This document shows, one piece after another, positions 6,138-13,646 of a stretch of DNA of 38,758 bases. The stretch comes from a virus, in IMG/VR virus record IMGVR_UViG_3300042340_000245, positions 1 to 38,758 of that record; one strand, written 5' to 3'. How positions within the stretch are numbered: position 1 is the first letter of the stretch; each line of letters opens with the position of its first letter. A program made the position numbers and the translations under genes. The notes beneath the pieces are model-generated. The model made no database searches. It was not told the DNA's origin and worked only from the letters and a program-made list of their open reading frames with translations.

Positions 6138-6350
6138 TTACCCAACTTTCTTCATCTTCAATTTGCGCCCAACCGAGGCCTCTGAGCCCGTCGACAGGAC
6201 GACTGTTGGTTTGGGTACGAGCCAGTCTGTTCCGACCTTCCTTGCCCCCGGAATGCGGTTCGCAATGCAAAGCTGCCGGAGCCTTCCTGTTGTCACTCCC
6301 AACGCTTCGGCGGCTTGCGAGACAGAAATGTAGTTCCCTTCGAGTTTCAT
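6138..6350 (-). CDS. MerR/excisionase-type helix-turn-helix protein, 70 aa
   Basis: The start is set at 6350, with AGGAA upstream; an in-frame start exists at 6404. The pattern YISVSQAAEALGVTTGRLRQ followed by LCIANRIPGARKVGTDWLVP is the standard DNA-binding module of excisionase/MerR-like proteins: helix-turn-helix, then a wing with G-x2-W-x-[IVL]-P. The tail is basic. With no integrase in the genome, it is more likely a transcription regulator than an excisionase. The palindrome at 6106-6121 is a possible target. Confidence 0.75.
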   Translation of the reverse strand: MKLEGNYISVSQAAEALGVTTGRLRQLCIANRIPGARKVGTDWLVPKPTVVLSTGSEASVGRKLKMKKVG

Positions 6351-6400
6351 CGTTTCGGTTCCTGTTTGCTCATCATTGTTTGTAACGACTGCGATAGAAA

Positions 6401-6430
6401 CCATTACTGATTCGAAGCAGAGCAGGTCAA
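6401..6430 (-). promoter_or_regulatory. Weak candidate promoter for the minus block
   Basis: On the minus strand TTGACC (6430-6425) is followed after 18 bases by TAATGG (6406-6401), about 50 bases before the start at 6350. The -35 element is good and the -10 poor, so this is a low-confidence call supported mainly by its position at the head of the block. Confidence 0.25.
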
Positions 6431-6457
6431 CCGAAAAAGGACCTCAAAAAAACAACT

Positions 6458-6470
6458 GTGGCACTGTGGC
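6458..6470 (+). repeat. Iteron-like repeat copy 1 (forward)
   Basis: The sequence is GTGGCACTGTGGC. It is the same orientation as copy 2 and opposite to copies 3 and 4. A degenerate relative (GTGGCGCTTGATGTGCCA) follows at 6477-6494. Confidence 0.7.
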
Positions 6471-6533
6471 GTATGTGTGGCGCTTGATGTGCCATTAGAT
6501 AAGCACATGTTATTACAAAAAAAAACACGTACG

Positions 6534-6547
6534 GTGGCACCGTGGCA
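6534..6547 (+). repeat. Iteron-like repeat copy 2 (forward)
   Basis: The sequence is GTGGCACCGTGGCA, differing from copy 1 only at the central C/T. It lies 76 bases downstream of copy 1, measured start to start. Confidence 0.7.
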
Positions 6548-6620
6548 ATAAAAGAACACACCTAAAATTTATCAAAGCCAAAAAAAAGAGCAGAAAGGAT
6601 TTCTCCTCTCCGCTCGGGTG

Positions 6621-6644
6621 CTTAAAATATAGTCAGATTTTAAG
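6621..6644. repeat. Inverted repeat with 8-bp arms
   Basis: CTTAAAAT (6621-6628) and ATTTTAAG (6637-6644) are perfect inverted repeats separated by eight bases. The AT-only core suggests a protein-binding palindrome or an easily melted element at the centre of the control region, since the T tract expected of a terminator is absent. Confidence 0.55.
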
Positions 6645-6660
6645 TATAGTTGCACCATTC

Positions 6661-6679
6661 TGTATCAAATATAGATACA
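6661..6679. repeat. Inverted repeat with 6-bp arms (operator-like)
   Basis: TGTATC (6661-6666) and GATACA (6674-6679) flank the AT spacer AAATATA. The 19-bp length is typical of a dimeric repressor site. It lies between the two opposing iteron pairs. Confidence 0.5.
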
Positions 6680-6703
6680 GACAGGGGGGTGGGTCGGAAC
6701 CCA

Positions 6704-6717
6704 TGCCACAGTGCCAC
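6704..6717 (-). repeat. Iteron-like repeat copy 3 (reverse)
   Basis: TGCCACAGTGCCAC is the reverse complement of GTGGCACTGTGGCA, so it matches copy 1 with one further base. Confidence 0.7.
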
Positions 6718-6774
6718 TTTTGTCGATTTCTCTTTTAGATCATGTGCTTCCGAGTGGCTGGTCAGCACCACGTT

Positions 6775-6788
6775 TGTGCCACGGTGCC
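6775..6788 (-). repeat. Iteron-like repeat copy 4 (reverse)
   Basis: Read on the minus strand this is GGCACCGTGGCAC, matching copy 2 except at the first motif bases. The spacing from copy 3 (71 bases) is close to that between copies 1 and 2 (76 bases). Confidence 0.6.
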
Positions 6789-6850
6789 TCAGTTGAAAAG
6801 GCCAAAAACTCAAGGAACATCAGTAGGCTACGCCAAAACCTCAGTCGTGG

Positions 6851-9028
6851 TCAAGCCTGGGTCGGCCTGTATTTGGTGGCGCGCGGTGTTCGAACCCTCG
6901 TTAACACCCCGGCGGCGGCAAGGTTGTCGAAAATCTTTGTGAGTGCATCTATTTTGAGCTTTCTAATGACAGACTTACGAGAAGTGCATTTGATAACCTC
7001 GGAAACAGTCATATCGAAGCGCTTCTCAGCAAACACCGACAAAATCTTGTCTGCGGCCCTTTCCTCAAGAGTCTGCGCGTTGAGCACATCCCCTCGAACA
7101 ACGCTCCAGTTCCACTTCGCCAGGGCAAGGGCAAACTCCGCGTCGACTTCTTCGACAGCGCTCATGCCGCGTCCCATTGCGTGAATGAGCGCGTACTTAT
7201 CGACGAGTGCGAGGTGCCTAGACCTCATGCTTGAAATTTCCTCCAGTTCGTCATTATCCATTGATGCTTCCTCTTTGAGCAGTTCTTTGACCCACCGTTC
7301 TTTGGCGTCTGTAATCGGACTTACGTCACCAAACGGCTTCAAGGCGCTTGGCGCGTAGCTCATCCCTCCCGCTTGAACGGTTAAGCCATCCCTTGCGTTG
7401 GTTAAGATACGACGTAGGGCGTCAACGATTGCTTGCCGCGGCTCCCACCTCGGCTTTGATACCGCGGAAAGAGGCAGGGACTCGGGATGGACAAAATAGG
7501 CGAAGCGGCTCGCAAGCCCATCAGAATGGTAGGCACGTACGGCAAAGAGCTCGCGCATGGTCTGCAAGGTCGAAACGCCAATCATGGAAAGCGTCGCAAG
7601 GGCTACGGGAGGCACCGATGCTTCGCGCCGTTCAGCAGGGAGCATGTTGGTCTGTTGGTAGTACTTGAGGAACAAAGAAACGATATTACGAGCGCCTACC
7701 TGCTTGTTTATATATGCCTCTTCAATAAGCTTGCCGAGCTCATCTTCTGCGTAAGTTCGCGAAGGGCAATCGGACATAGCCTTTTGAAACACGATTTCGC
7801 TCGCCACATTCGGCAACAGGAGGTTTGAGTCAACCTCGGACACGTAAGTCTTCACAAACTCAAGGAAGAAGCTCTTTGTCGAGCTTGAAGGTCCAACTAG
7901 GAAGCAGAGCAAGTTGGGAGCCTCCCCTGTTGGCCACTTTCTAGCTCGTTGAACGACGCCAGCGACCACGGAGAGGGCAGCGGCCATCCGGAAAGCAGGA
8001 ACCTCTCTAGAGAGGCTGCAAACATGGTCGTAGAGCTCTCGAACAAGCCCAGACGACTTGCTTATCGCTATGGCAAGAAGATCTTTGGGAGGCTCACTTG
8101 TGATAATCGTCATTATCGATGGTGGGGGCTCTGGGGTTTTGGGCTTCTCGACCTCCTTCATCGGATACCTCTCGGCAAGGTCAAGAAGACGCGAAAGACC
8201 CACAAGCGGCTCGCCTGTTTGCGCGCGCTCCCGTTCACGTTCTGGCATGTCTCTCCAGATACGTTGGACCTGAAGCTCTGTTTTACCCGCTCGCCAGCGA
8301 TGACCTCCGTTTTCCTTCGACCACGCCAAAAAGAGCTCAAGCGCTTCCTTTTTGTTTGTCATTCGATACACAGCGGCGAGAACTTGCCACCAATCCGGAT
8401 AGGGAATGTCTGCCGAGATATCCCACAACCAAGCTTTAACGGTGTCGTCGTAGTGGTCTGACGTCTCTGTTGATTGAGCGTTCCCGACTGAAATGGGTTC
8501 TTTGCACGTCATTTCAAGAAACCAATCAATCCAAGACTCTGGAAGGGTGGGCAACTCTCCTTCCGATTCCATCACATCTTGTATGGAAACTTCCCACTCG
8601 TACGCACCGCTGTATTTCTCTCCCTGGTATGTGGAAGGAGGCAAAAGGCAGTAGTGGTTTCCTGTGCGCATCTCCATTCCATGGGAGCGCCCTAAATCGC
8701 ATTTTGGAATCACTCTCCCAGGATTCCTGTAGAGAATGCCAAGGCCTCCTGAAGGCGTTCTGTACGTTGGCGCCATTGGCAGTCTGCCGAGAGCTTCTTC
8801 GAGGGAAGGCAACACGCGCGTGCCGTCTGCGCTGCCAACCTTCCTCGGACCTTCGATATCCAAAACGACCAATTCTAGTCCGCAAACAACGGCAATATTC
8901 TCTCCGCTGAGCTTCAATTCAGAAAATGGCTTTGCCGTTTCTAGCCACTTTTCCTTAGGTATTTTGCTACCGCGCGGAAGAGTAAAAAAACGACTTGACA
9001 GCGCGGAAAGCTGAGATAATGTATCCAA
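6851..9028 (-). CDS. Primase-polymerase fused to DUF3987-type helicase-like domain, 725 aa
   Basis: Residues about 10-165 are an archaeo-eukaryotic primase (prim-pol) domain: Asp57 and Glu59 in VVLDIEG, the Gly-rich TPSGGLG turn, MEMRTGNHYCLLPPSTY. Residues about 195-275 fit a PriCT-type primase C-terminal domain (PDWWQVLAAVYRMT ... ELQVQRIWRDM). Residues about 320-560 resemble DUF3987: a P-loop-like GPSSSTKS (379-386) in which Thr384 replaces the usual Gly, and a Walker-B-like DEL at 429-431. It should prime and unwind phage DNA at the origin. The start is TTG 9028 with GGAGG upstream. It is divergent from the recombination operon. Confidence 0.85.
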   Translation of the reverse strand: MDTLSQLSALSSRFFTLPRGSKIPKEKWLETAKPFSELKLSGENIAVVCGLELVVLDIEGPRKVGSADGTRVLPSLEEALGRLPMAPTYRTPSGGLGILYRNPGRVIPKCDLGRSHGMEMRTGNHYCLLPPSTYQGEKYSGAYEWEVSIQDVMESEGELPTLPESWIDWFLEMTCKEPISVGNAQSTETSDHYDDTVKAWLWDISADIPYPDWWQVLAAVYRMTNKKEALELFLAWSKENGGHRWRAGKTELQVQRIWRDMPERERERAQTGEPLVGLSRLLDLAERYPMKEVEKPKTPEPPPSIMTIITSEPPKDLLAIAISKSSGLVRELYDHVCSLSREVPAFRMAAALSVVAGVVQRARKWPTGEAPNLLCFLVGPSSSTKSFFLEFVKTYVSEVDSNLLLPNVASEIVFQKAMSDCPSRTYAEDELGKLIEEAYINKQVGARNIVSLFLKYYQQTNMLPAERREASVPPVALATLSMIGVSTLQTMRELFAVRAYHSDGLASRFAYFVHPESLPLSAVSKPRWEPRQAIVDALRRILTNARDGLTVQAGGMSYAPSALKPFGDVSPITDAKERWVKELLKEEASMDNDELEEISSMRSRHLALVDKYALIHAMGRGMSAVEEVDAEFALALAKWNWSVVRGDVLNAQTLEERAADKILSVFAEKRFDMTVSEVIKCTSRKSVIRKLKIDALTKIFDNLAAAGVLTRVRTPRATKYRPTQA

Positions 9029-9057
9029 GGCTCGGGTATCCTCCGGGCTTTTTATTT
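9027..9057 (+). terminator. Terminator-like hairpin between divergent replication genes
   Basis: AAGGCTCGG (9027-9035) pairs with CCGGGCTTT (9043-9051) with two G-U pairs, a seven-base loop and a TTTTTATTT tract. On the plus strand it would stop transcription just before the operon at 9084. On the minus strand the same bases include the primase ribosome site and its TTG start, though two pairs become mismatches. Confidence 0.5.
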
Positions 9058-9083
9058 ACGGTATGTTCTAACGGTGTAGTAAT

Positions 9084-9791
9084 ATGATTGTACGGGGAAA
9101 GCAAACGAGGTCGTTTTTCGCTCTGTTGTACGGCGCGCCAAAGGTGGGAAAGACTCATCTTGCCGCACAAGCGCCGGAGCCGCTCATCATAGACGTCGAC
9201 CGCGGAAGCGGGCAATTCGACGTCGCGAGAATCGACAAACTCGTGAACAAGACTGCGCTTATGGAAGCTCTTCGTATCGCCTACGCAGAGCAAGGCTTTA
9301 AGACAGTCGTCATTGACAGTGTAACCGCGGTGGAAAGGTTGCTTGTCAAAGAGTGCCTCCTTGTAAACAAGTGGAAGACTCTTGAAGACCCAGGTTACGG
9401 CAAGGGATTTACAGCGCTTACACAAGAATGGACAGACGTTCTCTCTGCTCTGGAGCGCATTCGTGATGCCGGAAAGAACGTCATTCTGATTGGGCACCAA
9501 AAGGTCAAAAGCGTAAATGACCCAACGTTGGATGTTTACGACAGGCTTGAGCTTGACATTACGAAAAACGCAACTACAGCTATCGTTGCCGCTACAGACG
9601 CGATTCTGTTTTACAGGTGGAAAACACGCGTAAAGAAAGAAGATAACGGAAAGAGAAGCGTCGGCGTTTCAACCGGAATTCGAGAGCTTTATACACAAGA
9701 GAAAGCTGGCTTCTTGGCGGGTAATAGATTCGGTTTAGACGTATGTATTGAAAATCCAACGAACGAAACGCTATGGGAGAAGATGAAATGA
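9084..9791 (+). CDS. Sak4-like RecA-family ATPase (AAA_24), 235 aa
   Basis: Walker A is GAPKVGKT (residues 17-24) and Walker B is VVIDS with Asp78. The segment IIDVDRGSGQFD after the P-loop and the conserved GHQKVK motif near residue 137 are typical of phage AAA_24/Sak4 single-strand annealing proteins related to RecA/Rad51 cores. It probably promotes ATP-dependent annealing or recombination of phage DNA together with the next gene's product. No clear ribosome site precedes the ATG. The stop overlaps the start of the next gene. Confidence 0.85.
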   Translation: MIVRGKQTRSFFALLYGAPKVGKTHLAAQAPEPLIIDVDRGSGQFDVARIDKLVNKTALMEALRIAYAEQGFKTVVIDSVTAVERLLVKECLLVNKWKTLEDPGYGKGFTALTQEWTDVLSALERIRDAGKNVILIGHQKVKSVNDPTLDVYDRLELDITKNATTAIVAATDAILFYRWKTRVKKEDNGKRSVGVSTGIRELYTQEKAGFLAGNRFGLDVCIENPTNETLWEKMK

Positions 9792-10336
9792 CGTGGATTC
9801 CGGAACAGGAAGAAGAAACAGAAAGCTTTGGACTCGTTGAAAAGGGCGGATATCTCTGTCTTATCTCTGACGCACAAGTCGCTATGAAGGATATTAACAC
9901 CCGTGGCGTCAAGGTCACTTTGCAAATCCTGAATCCAAACTCCACAGTAGAAACAAAATACGAGAACAGAAAACTGTTTCTTTATTACTCTTGGGATAAC
10001 CGAAACGATATGGCTGTGAAGCTTGGCAGGCAAAAACTTGCTGACCTTCTTTTCGCTATTGAGACGGACTCAAAAAAGCCCTTCAACACCCCAGATGATG
10101 TGTGCGAGGAACTCGTAAACAAGGAAGTGCTTTGCAACGTCACGACGCGCAAACGCTCGGACACAGGGGAAATGCAAAATGACGTCCAAATGTACTTCAG
10201 AAAAGACGGGGTTCATCGAGGAACAAAACAGAATTTCAAGCTCCTTACCTGGGGAGGCGTGGAGTCTGGGCTGGGAAGTGGGAGAGCAAATGGTCCAGCA
10301 ATCCTTGCGGAGAGCGAAGACGGAGTGCCTTTCTGA
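9788..10336 (+). CDS. DUF669-like ssDNA-binding protein candidate, 182 aa
   Basis: The ATG at 9788 overlaps the upstream stop (ATGA) and has GGGAGAAG upstream; a start at 9773 is also possible. The sequence pattern (GGYLCLISDAQVA, VTLQILNPNS, RKLFLYYSWDN, GRQKLADLLFAIE, EELVNKEVLCNV) is that of DUF669-type phage proteins, which usually lie next to Sak4-like ATPases and behave as single-strand binding partners. The acidic N-terminus and the acidic C-terminal end (ESEDGVPF) resemble SSB-type tails. Confidence 0.75.
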   Translation: MTWIPEQEEETESFGLVEKGGYLCLISDAQVAMKDINTRGVKVTLQILNPNSTVETKYENRKLFLYYSWDNRNDMAVKLGRQKLADLLFAIETDSKKPFNTPDDVCEELVNKEVLCNVTTRKRSDTGEMQNDVQMYFRKDGVHRGTKQNFKLLTWGGVESGLGSGRANGPAILAESEDGVPF

Positions 10337-10551
10337 TGACATCACAAGAAGAATGCGCGCAGCAAGCGCCCGAGTCGAAGAAGCGCGAGAGGCGGGAATA
10401 CTTAGACGCATCCGTGTTGACGGAGGATGGGAAAACAGTTGTCCTAAATCGACTTTACGAAGCTCTTAAAGAGTGCGCAGAGTCGCGAGACTATGCCTCT
10501 GTTGGCTTCATTGGTCGGCTATGTGAGCACATCACAAAACATGCTCCGTGA
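10336..10551 (+). CDS. Hypothetical protein, 71 aa
   Basis: The ATG at 10336 overlaps the previous TGA. The first 25 residues are polar and charged, and residues about 27-70 are helical (KTVVLNRLYEALKECAESRD, then FIGRLCEHITKHAP). It overlaps the helicase start by 11 bases. The gene is tied into the replication operon, but the function is not recognised. Confidence 0.65.
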   Translation: MTSQEECAQQAPESKKRERREYLDASVLTEDGKTVVLNRLYEALKECAESRDYASVGFIGRLCEHITKHAP

Positions 10552-12097
10552 TTACCAAGAAGAGGCAGTGAAGAGCATCGCCTCTTCTCTTGCGAAATAC
10601 TCCCGCGTGCTTGGCTGGTTTCCAACCGCCTCAGGGAAAAGTGCAATCGTTGCAGAAATATGCAGACGTTTTCTTGCCAAAGACTCAAAGAATCGCGTGC
10701 TTGTTTTGTGTCACCAGAAGGAAATACTGGAACAAAATGAGGCGTGGTGCAGGCGTGTTGGGATTGAAGACGTCGGTGTGTACTGTGCTGGGCTGAAGCG
10801 AAAAGAGGCAAGGAACAGAGTTGTTCATGCCGCAAGGGATTCTCTTGGAAATAACCCTCTTGTGTGTGGTCTGTTTCCACTTGTCATTATGGATGAGGCT
10901 CACCTCTTTTCCGACAAAGAAGGCTCTCGCTATCGTAAGATTCTCGACTCCATTGGCGCAAAGTGGGTTGTGGGGTTAACCGGAAGCCCCTGGCGAATTG
11001 ATAACGGAGTTGTCTATGGAAAAGGGAAGCCTTGGCAAGAGTGCGTCGCAAAAGTCGAAATGAAAGAGCTTTTTGCTCGCGGGTTCCTGTCTCCATACGT
11101 CATCCCTGATGGCGTTCGTGTTCCGATTGACGTGTCCAACGTTAAGAAGACTGGTGGCGATTTTAACCTTGCCCAACTAGAAGCCGTAAGCTCTAGCCGA
11201 AATGTGGTTGAGTCCTGCTTGGACGAATGGGAGAAATACGGCAGAGACAGGCGCTGCACCCTTATCTTTTGTTGCTCAGTCGTTCATGCAAAAATGACGC
11301 ACGAAATCATGACAGAGCGCGGATATGTCGGAAACATCCTGACTGGGGAGACCCCTGCCGCTGAGAGAGCGGAAATCATGCGTTCCGCAAAAGAGGGAGA
11401 ATACACCTACATTGTAAACGTGGCTGTCCTTACTGTTGGTGTGGACCTTCCGGTTATTGACTGCCTTCTCTTTTTGAGAGCAACTCAGTCGCTGTCTTTG
11501 TGGGTACAAATGCTAGGCCGAGGTCTTCGGCTGCACCCAGACAAACAAAACTGCCTCATGCTCGACGCTGCCGGCAACTTTGAGCGCCTTGGGAGGCCAG
11601 AATCTCCCAAGGAACCAAAGAAGCGCGGAAGCATGAAACAGTCTAAGTGGACTGAAGACGAGTTGAGAGAAATGGGCATAGACCCTGAAGAAATGAAGGG
11701 CGAATCGCCTCTAAAAGAATGCCCAAAGTGCAAAACGAAAGTTCCCGTTGCCGCAAAGAAATGCATACAATGCGGCCATTTGTTTATCTCCCATCAAGCA
11801 ACAGTCCTGACGCAAGGAATACTCATCCCAGATGAAGCGGAAAACACCAAATGGGCAGAGTTTCAAGTCGAAGGCCTTTCTTTAGAATACGGGATGTCAG
11901 CAAACGACAGACCGCGCACAAAAGCGACTTTTTTGACAACATGCGGTAAGACCATCACAGAATTCATCACACATTCTGTAGGTAACGAATGGGCGCAACG
12001 GGAAATCGACGAAAAGCTTCATCGAATCAAGAAGCCAGTCAGTTTGATAAGAGCGCGGAAAGTCGACGGCTGGTGGCGGACAAAAGTTCTCGCCTGA
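10541..12097 (+). CDS. SF2 DEAD/DEAH-type helicase with C-terminal zinc ribbon, 518 aa
   Basis: Starting at the ATG 10541 (MLRDYQEEAV, the usual beginning of this family), the motifs are Q/I region RDYQ, motif I PTASGKS (28-34), motif II DEAH (118-121), motif III TGSPWR, and motif VI QMLGRGLRLHP. A four-Cys ribbon lies at C394-x2-C397-x10-C408-x2-C411. The protein should be an ATP-driven helicase/translocase acting in phage replication or recombination, of the type seen in many phages as 'DNA helicase, DEAD-like'. It overlaps the upstream gene by 11 bases and the nuclease gene downstream. Confidence 0.9.
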   Translation: MLRDYQEEAVKSIASSLAKYSRVLGWFPTASGKSAIVAEICRRFLAKDSKNRVLVLCHQKEILEQNEAWCRRVGIEDVGVYCAGLKRKEARNRVVHAARDSLGNNPLVCGLFPLVIMDEAHLFSDKEGSRYRKILDSIGAKWVVGLTGSPWRIDNGVVYGKGKPWQECVAKVEMKELFARGFLSPYVIPDGVRVPIDVSNVKKTGGDFNLAQLEAVSSSRNVVESCLDEWEKYGRDRRCTLIFCCSVVHAKMTHEIMTERGYVGNILTGETPAAERAEIMRSAKEGEYTYIVNVAVLTVGVDLPVIDCLLFLRATQSLSLWVQMLGRGLRLHPDKQNCLMLDAAGNFERLGRPESPKEPKKRGSMKQSKWTEDELREMGIDPEEMKGESPLKECPKCKTKVPVAAKKCIQCGHLFISHQATVLTQGILIPDEAENTKWAEFQVEGLSLEYGMSANDRPRTKATFLTTCGKTITEFITHSVGNEWAQREIDEKLHRIKKPVSLIRARKVDGWWRTKVLA

Positions 12098-12465
12098 GCG
12101 AATCGGATATTCAGACCCTGATTCTCGCTTGGCTTCTCACGCAGAAGTTCTTTGTGTGGCGCAACAAATCGGAAGGCACCTTCGACCCGTTAACCGGCAA
12201 GCGTCGCGCGATGAACCAAGTCGGCGCCAAGAAGGGTGTTCCCGACATCCTGGGCATCCTTCCGGATGGTCGTTTCCTTGCCATTGAGGTAAAAACACAG
12301 ACTGGCAAGGTTTCTGCGGAGCAAGGAGACTTCATCCGTCAAGCCAACACCCTTGGAGGTCTTGCGCTTGTCGCGCGCTCCTTAGATGATGTGAAGGCAC
12401 ATCTTGAGGACTACACGCATGGACGTAGAGACTCTGAGGGCCGCGTACCGCAAAGTGCCCCTTGA
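12073..12465 (+). CDS. VRR-NUC domain nuclease, about 130 aa
   Basis: The core GVPDILGILPDGRFLAIEVK carries the PD-(D/E)xK signature: Asp of PD, then Glu and Lys of E-V-K. It is followed by a conserved Gln and helical segment (EQGDFIRQANTLGG, LVARSLDDV). VRR-NUC proteins act as structure-specific endonucleases, often with SF2 helicases in phages. The start is uncertain: GTG 12073 with GGAAAG upstream is chosen, while the furthest in-frame start at 11989 would overlap the helicase by over 100 bases. Confidence 0.85.
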   Translation: MADKSSRLSESDIQTLILAWLLTQKFFVWRNKSEGTFDPLTGKRRAMNQVGAKKGVPDILGILPDGRFLAIEVKTQTGKVSAEQGDFIRQANTLGGLALVARSLDDVKAHLEDYTHGRRDSEGRVPQSAP

Positions 12466-12643
12466 CGAGCTGTGGAAGATTGTCGGTGTCGTCGAAGATG
12501 CGTTGATGCGATGGGAGTCCAGGGCGGCTGAAGAGCCCTGTTTGCGCATCCGCATTCGTCAGGGTTACGAAAGCCTGTCCATTGTGCAGCAAGCCATAGC
12601 CGAACGCGTGGAGGAAATGAACGAGGATGAGCTTCTCCACTAA
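12419..12643 (+). CDS. Hypothetical helical protein, 74 aa
   Basis: The ATG at 12419 has TTGAGG ten bases upstream and overlaps the end of the nuclease gene by 47 bases. The protein is all-helical in character and acidic (LRAAYRKVPLDELWKIVGVV, then EAERVEEMNEDE-like tail). No motif was recognised. Membership in the replication operon suggests an accessory role. Confidence 0.65.
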   Translation: MDVETLRAAYRKVPLDELWKIVGVVEDALMRWESRAAEEPCLRIRIRQGYESLSIVQQAIAERVEEMNEDELLH

Positions 12644-12965
12644 TGAGTTTGGCTATCGCATCGTGTTCAACCGTCCGCGCACGCCAGTCTTTCCCTTTCC
12701 CGACCCTCCGTATTCCTATGCGTTTGTCTTCGAATTCGCGTCTGGCCTTGCCTCTGCGTGTCAGAAGGACTTCGAAGTCCCTGAGGACAACGCAAGCGAG
12801 GCAAGGAAGCGCGGGGAGCGGATGGGGCAGCATCTCAAACTCTATGCAAGGCGATGGGACCTCAACGAGTCTGACTTTCGCTCTATTTCCATTGAATGGC
12901 ACCGTCGAGATGGGATAATCAAAAGGCTTCGATACTCAAGCATCATCGAGGCGGCCCATGGATGA
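12627..12965 (+). CDS. Hypothetical protein, 112 aa
   Basis: The ATG at 12627 overlaps the upstream gene by 17 bases, with GGAGG at 12610-12614. The protein is rich in aromatic residues at its N-terminus (FGYRIVFNRPRTPVFPF, YSYAFVFEFASG), followed by a charged helical half. No family was recognised. It overlaps the next gene by 8 bases. Confidence 0.65.
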   Translation: MSFSTNEFGYRIVFNRPRTPVFPFPDPPYSYAFVFEFASGLASACQKDFEVPEDNASEARKRGERMGQHLKLYARRWDLNESDFRSISIEWHRRDGIIKRLRYSSIIEAAHG

Positions 12966-13260
12966 AATGAAAGCTCTTGCGCAGTGGTTCGGCGAAAACA
13001 CTGTCGTAACAGAAGTGGATACGGCTATTCAGCAGAAGGACAAGTGGAACATTAACGAAAGGCGAAGGCTCAAAGAGCGTGCCGCGTTCCTTCTGGCGAA
13101 GAAGCTTATTGAGAACGACCTTGTGGCCATTACGGTTGTGCAAACCCTCGTGGGTGACGTCATGCGCGTCGGTGTCCAGTGTGTCAGGCCGCAGGTGTGG
13201 TGTGAGTCCCATGGTCAAACGTTCTTCGCAGAGCCCCCTGCGCAAGAGGTGACGCAGTGA
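12958..13260 (+). CDS. Hypothetical protein, 100 aa
   Basis: The ATG at 12958 overlaps the upstream stop region. The N-terminal two thirds are helical and charged (NINERRRLKERAAFLLAKKL), and residues about 56-75 are hydrophobic and beta-like (LVAITVVQTLVGDVMRVGV). The tail contains two Cys and ends in PPAQEVTQ. The function is unknown. Confidence 0.6.
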   Translation: MDEMKALAQWFGENTVVTEVDTAIQQKDKWNINERRRLKERAAFLLAKKLIENDLVAITVVQTLVGDVMRVGVQCVRPQVWCESHGQTFFAEPPAQEVTQ

Positions 13261-13646
13261 ATACGCACGAATACATAAACAGTACGCAGTTTGCAAAGAA
13301 GATGGGAATTTCTAGGACCATGGTCGATTGGTACCTTAGAAACGACAGAATAGATGGCGCACTCCGGGACGGAAAGAAGATAAAGATACCCGTAGACGCC
13401 AAGATAAAGGACCTTGATGAAGACGGATATGTTAAGAAACTGGGAGAAAGAGTAAATTATTTGCTATCGCAGCTAGAAGAATCGAATAAAAGAAACAGCT
13501 TTTTGAGCAAAAGCCGAGGGGAGCTTTTTCAAGCTCTTAGAGAGATTCGAGCTGCACTAGAACAGTCGAAGACAAAGCCTTTAGAGGGCGAACGTCTTGG
13601 CAGGGTGTTGAGATACATCTCTAGTGCGTTAGGGGAGTGCCAATGA
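13257..13646 (+). CDS. Helix-turn-helix protein with coiled coil, 129 aa
   Basis: The GTG at 13257 overlaps the previous TGA. Residues about 8-45 (NSTQFAKKMGISRTMVDWYL, then DGKKIKIPVDA) resemble a MerR/excisionase-like DNA-binding module. Residues about 60-125 form a charged helical segment (RVNYLLSQLEESNKRN, ELFQALREIRAALEQS), probably a dimerising coiled coil. AT content is locally higher than in its neighbours. It may regulate the switch to late transcription; this is inferred from position. Confidence 0.65.
   Translation: MNTHEYINSTQFAKKMGISRTMVDWYLRNDRIDGALRDGKKIKIPVDAKIKDLDEDGYVKKLGERVNYLLSQLEESNKRNSFLSKSRGELFQALREIRAALEQSKTKPLEGERLGRVLRYISSALGECQ

Larger units (their letters stand above)
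6405..6850. other. Gene-free control region and candidate replication origin
   Basis: No convincing gene lies in these roughly 450 bases. The region is AT-rich compared with its surroundings, contains runs of A on the plus strand (6511-6526, 6585-6592), two palindromes (6621-6644, 6661-6679) and four copies of a GTGGCAC(C/T)GTGGCA motif in two opposing pairs. It lies directly downstream of the primase-helicase gene. Repeated binding sites flanking an AT-rich core next to the replication gene is the usual form of an iteron origin; an operator array is the alternative. Confidence 0.55.

Noticed and set aside
6711-7184. Plus-strand frame in the control region reaching into the primase gene
   Set aside because: It has no ribosome site, low-complexity Ser/Arg composition, and runs opposite the primase-helicase C-terminus.
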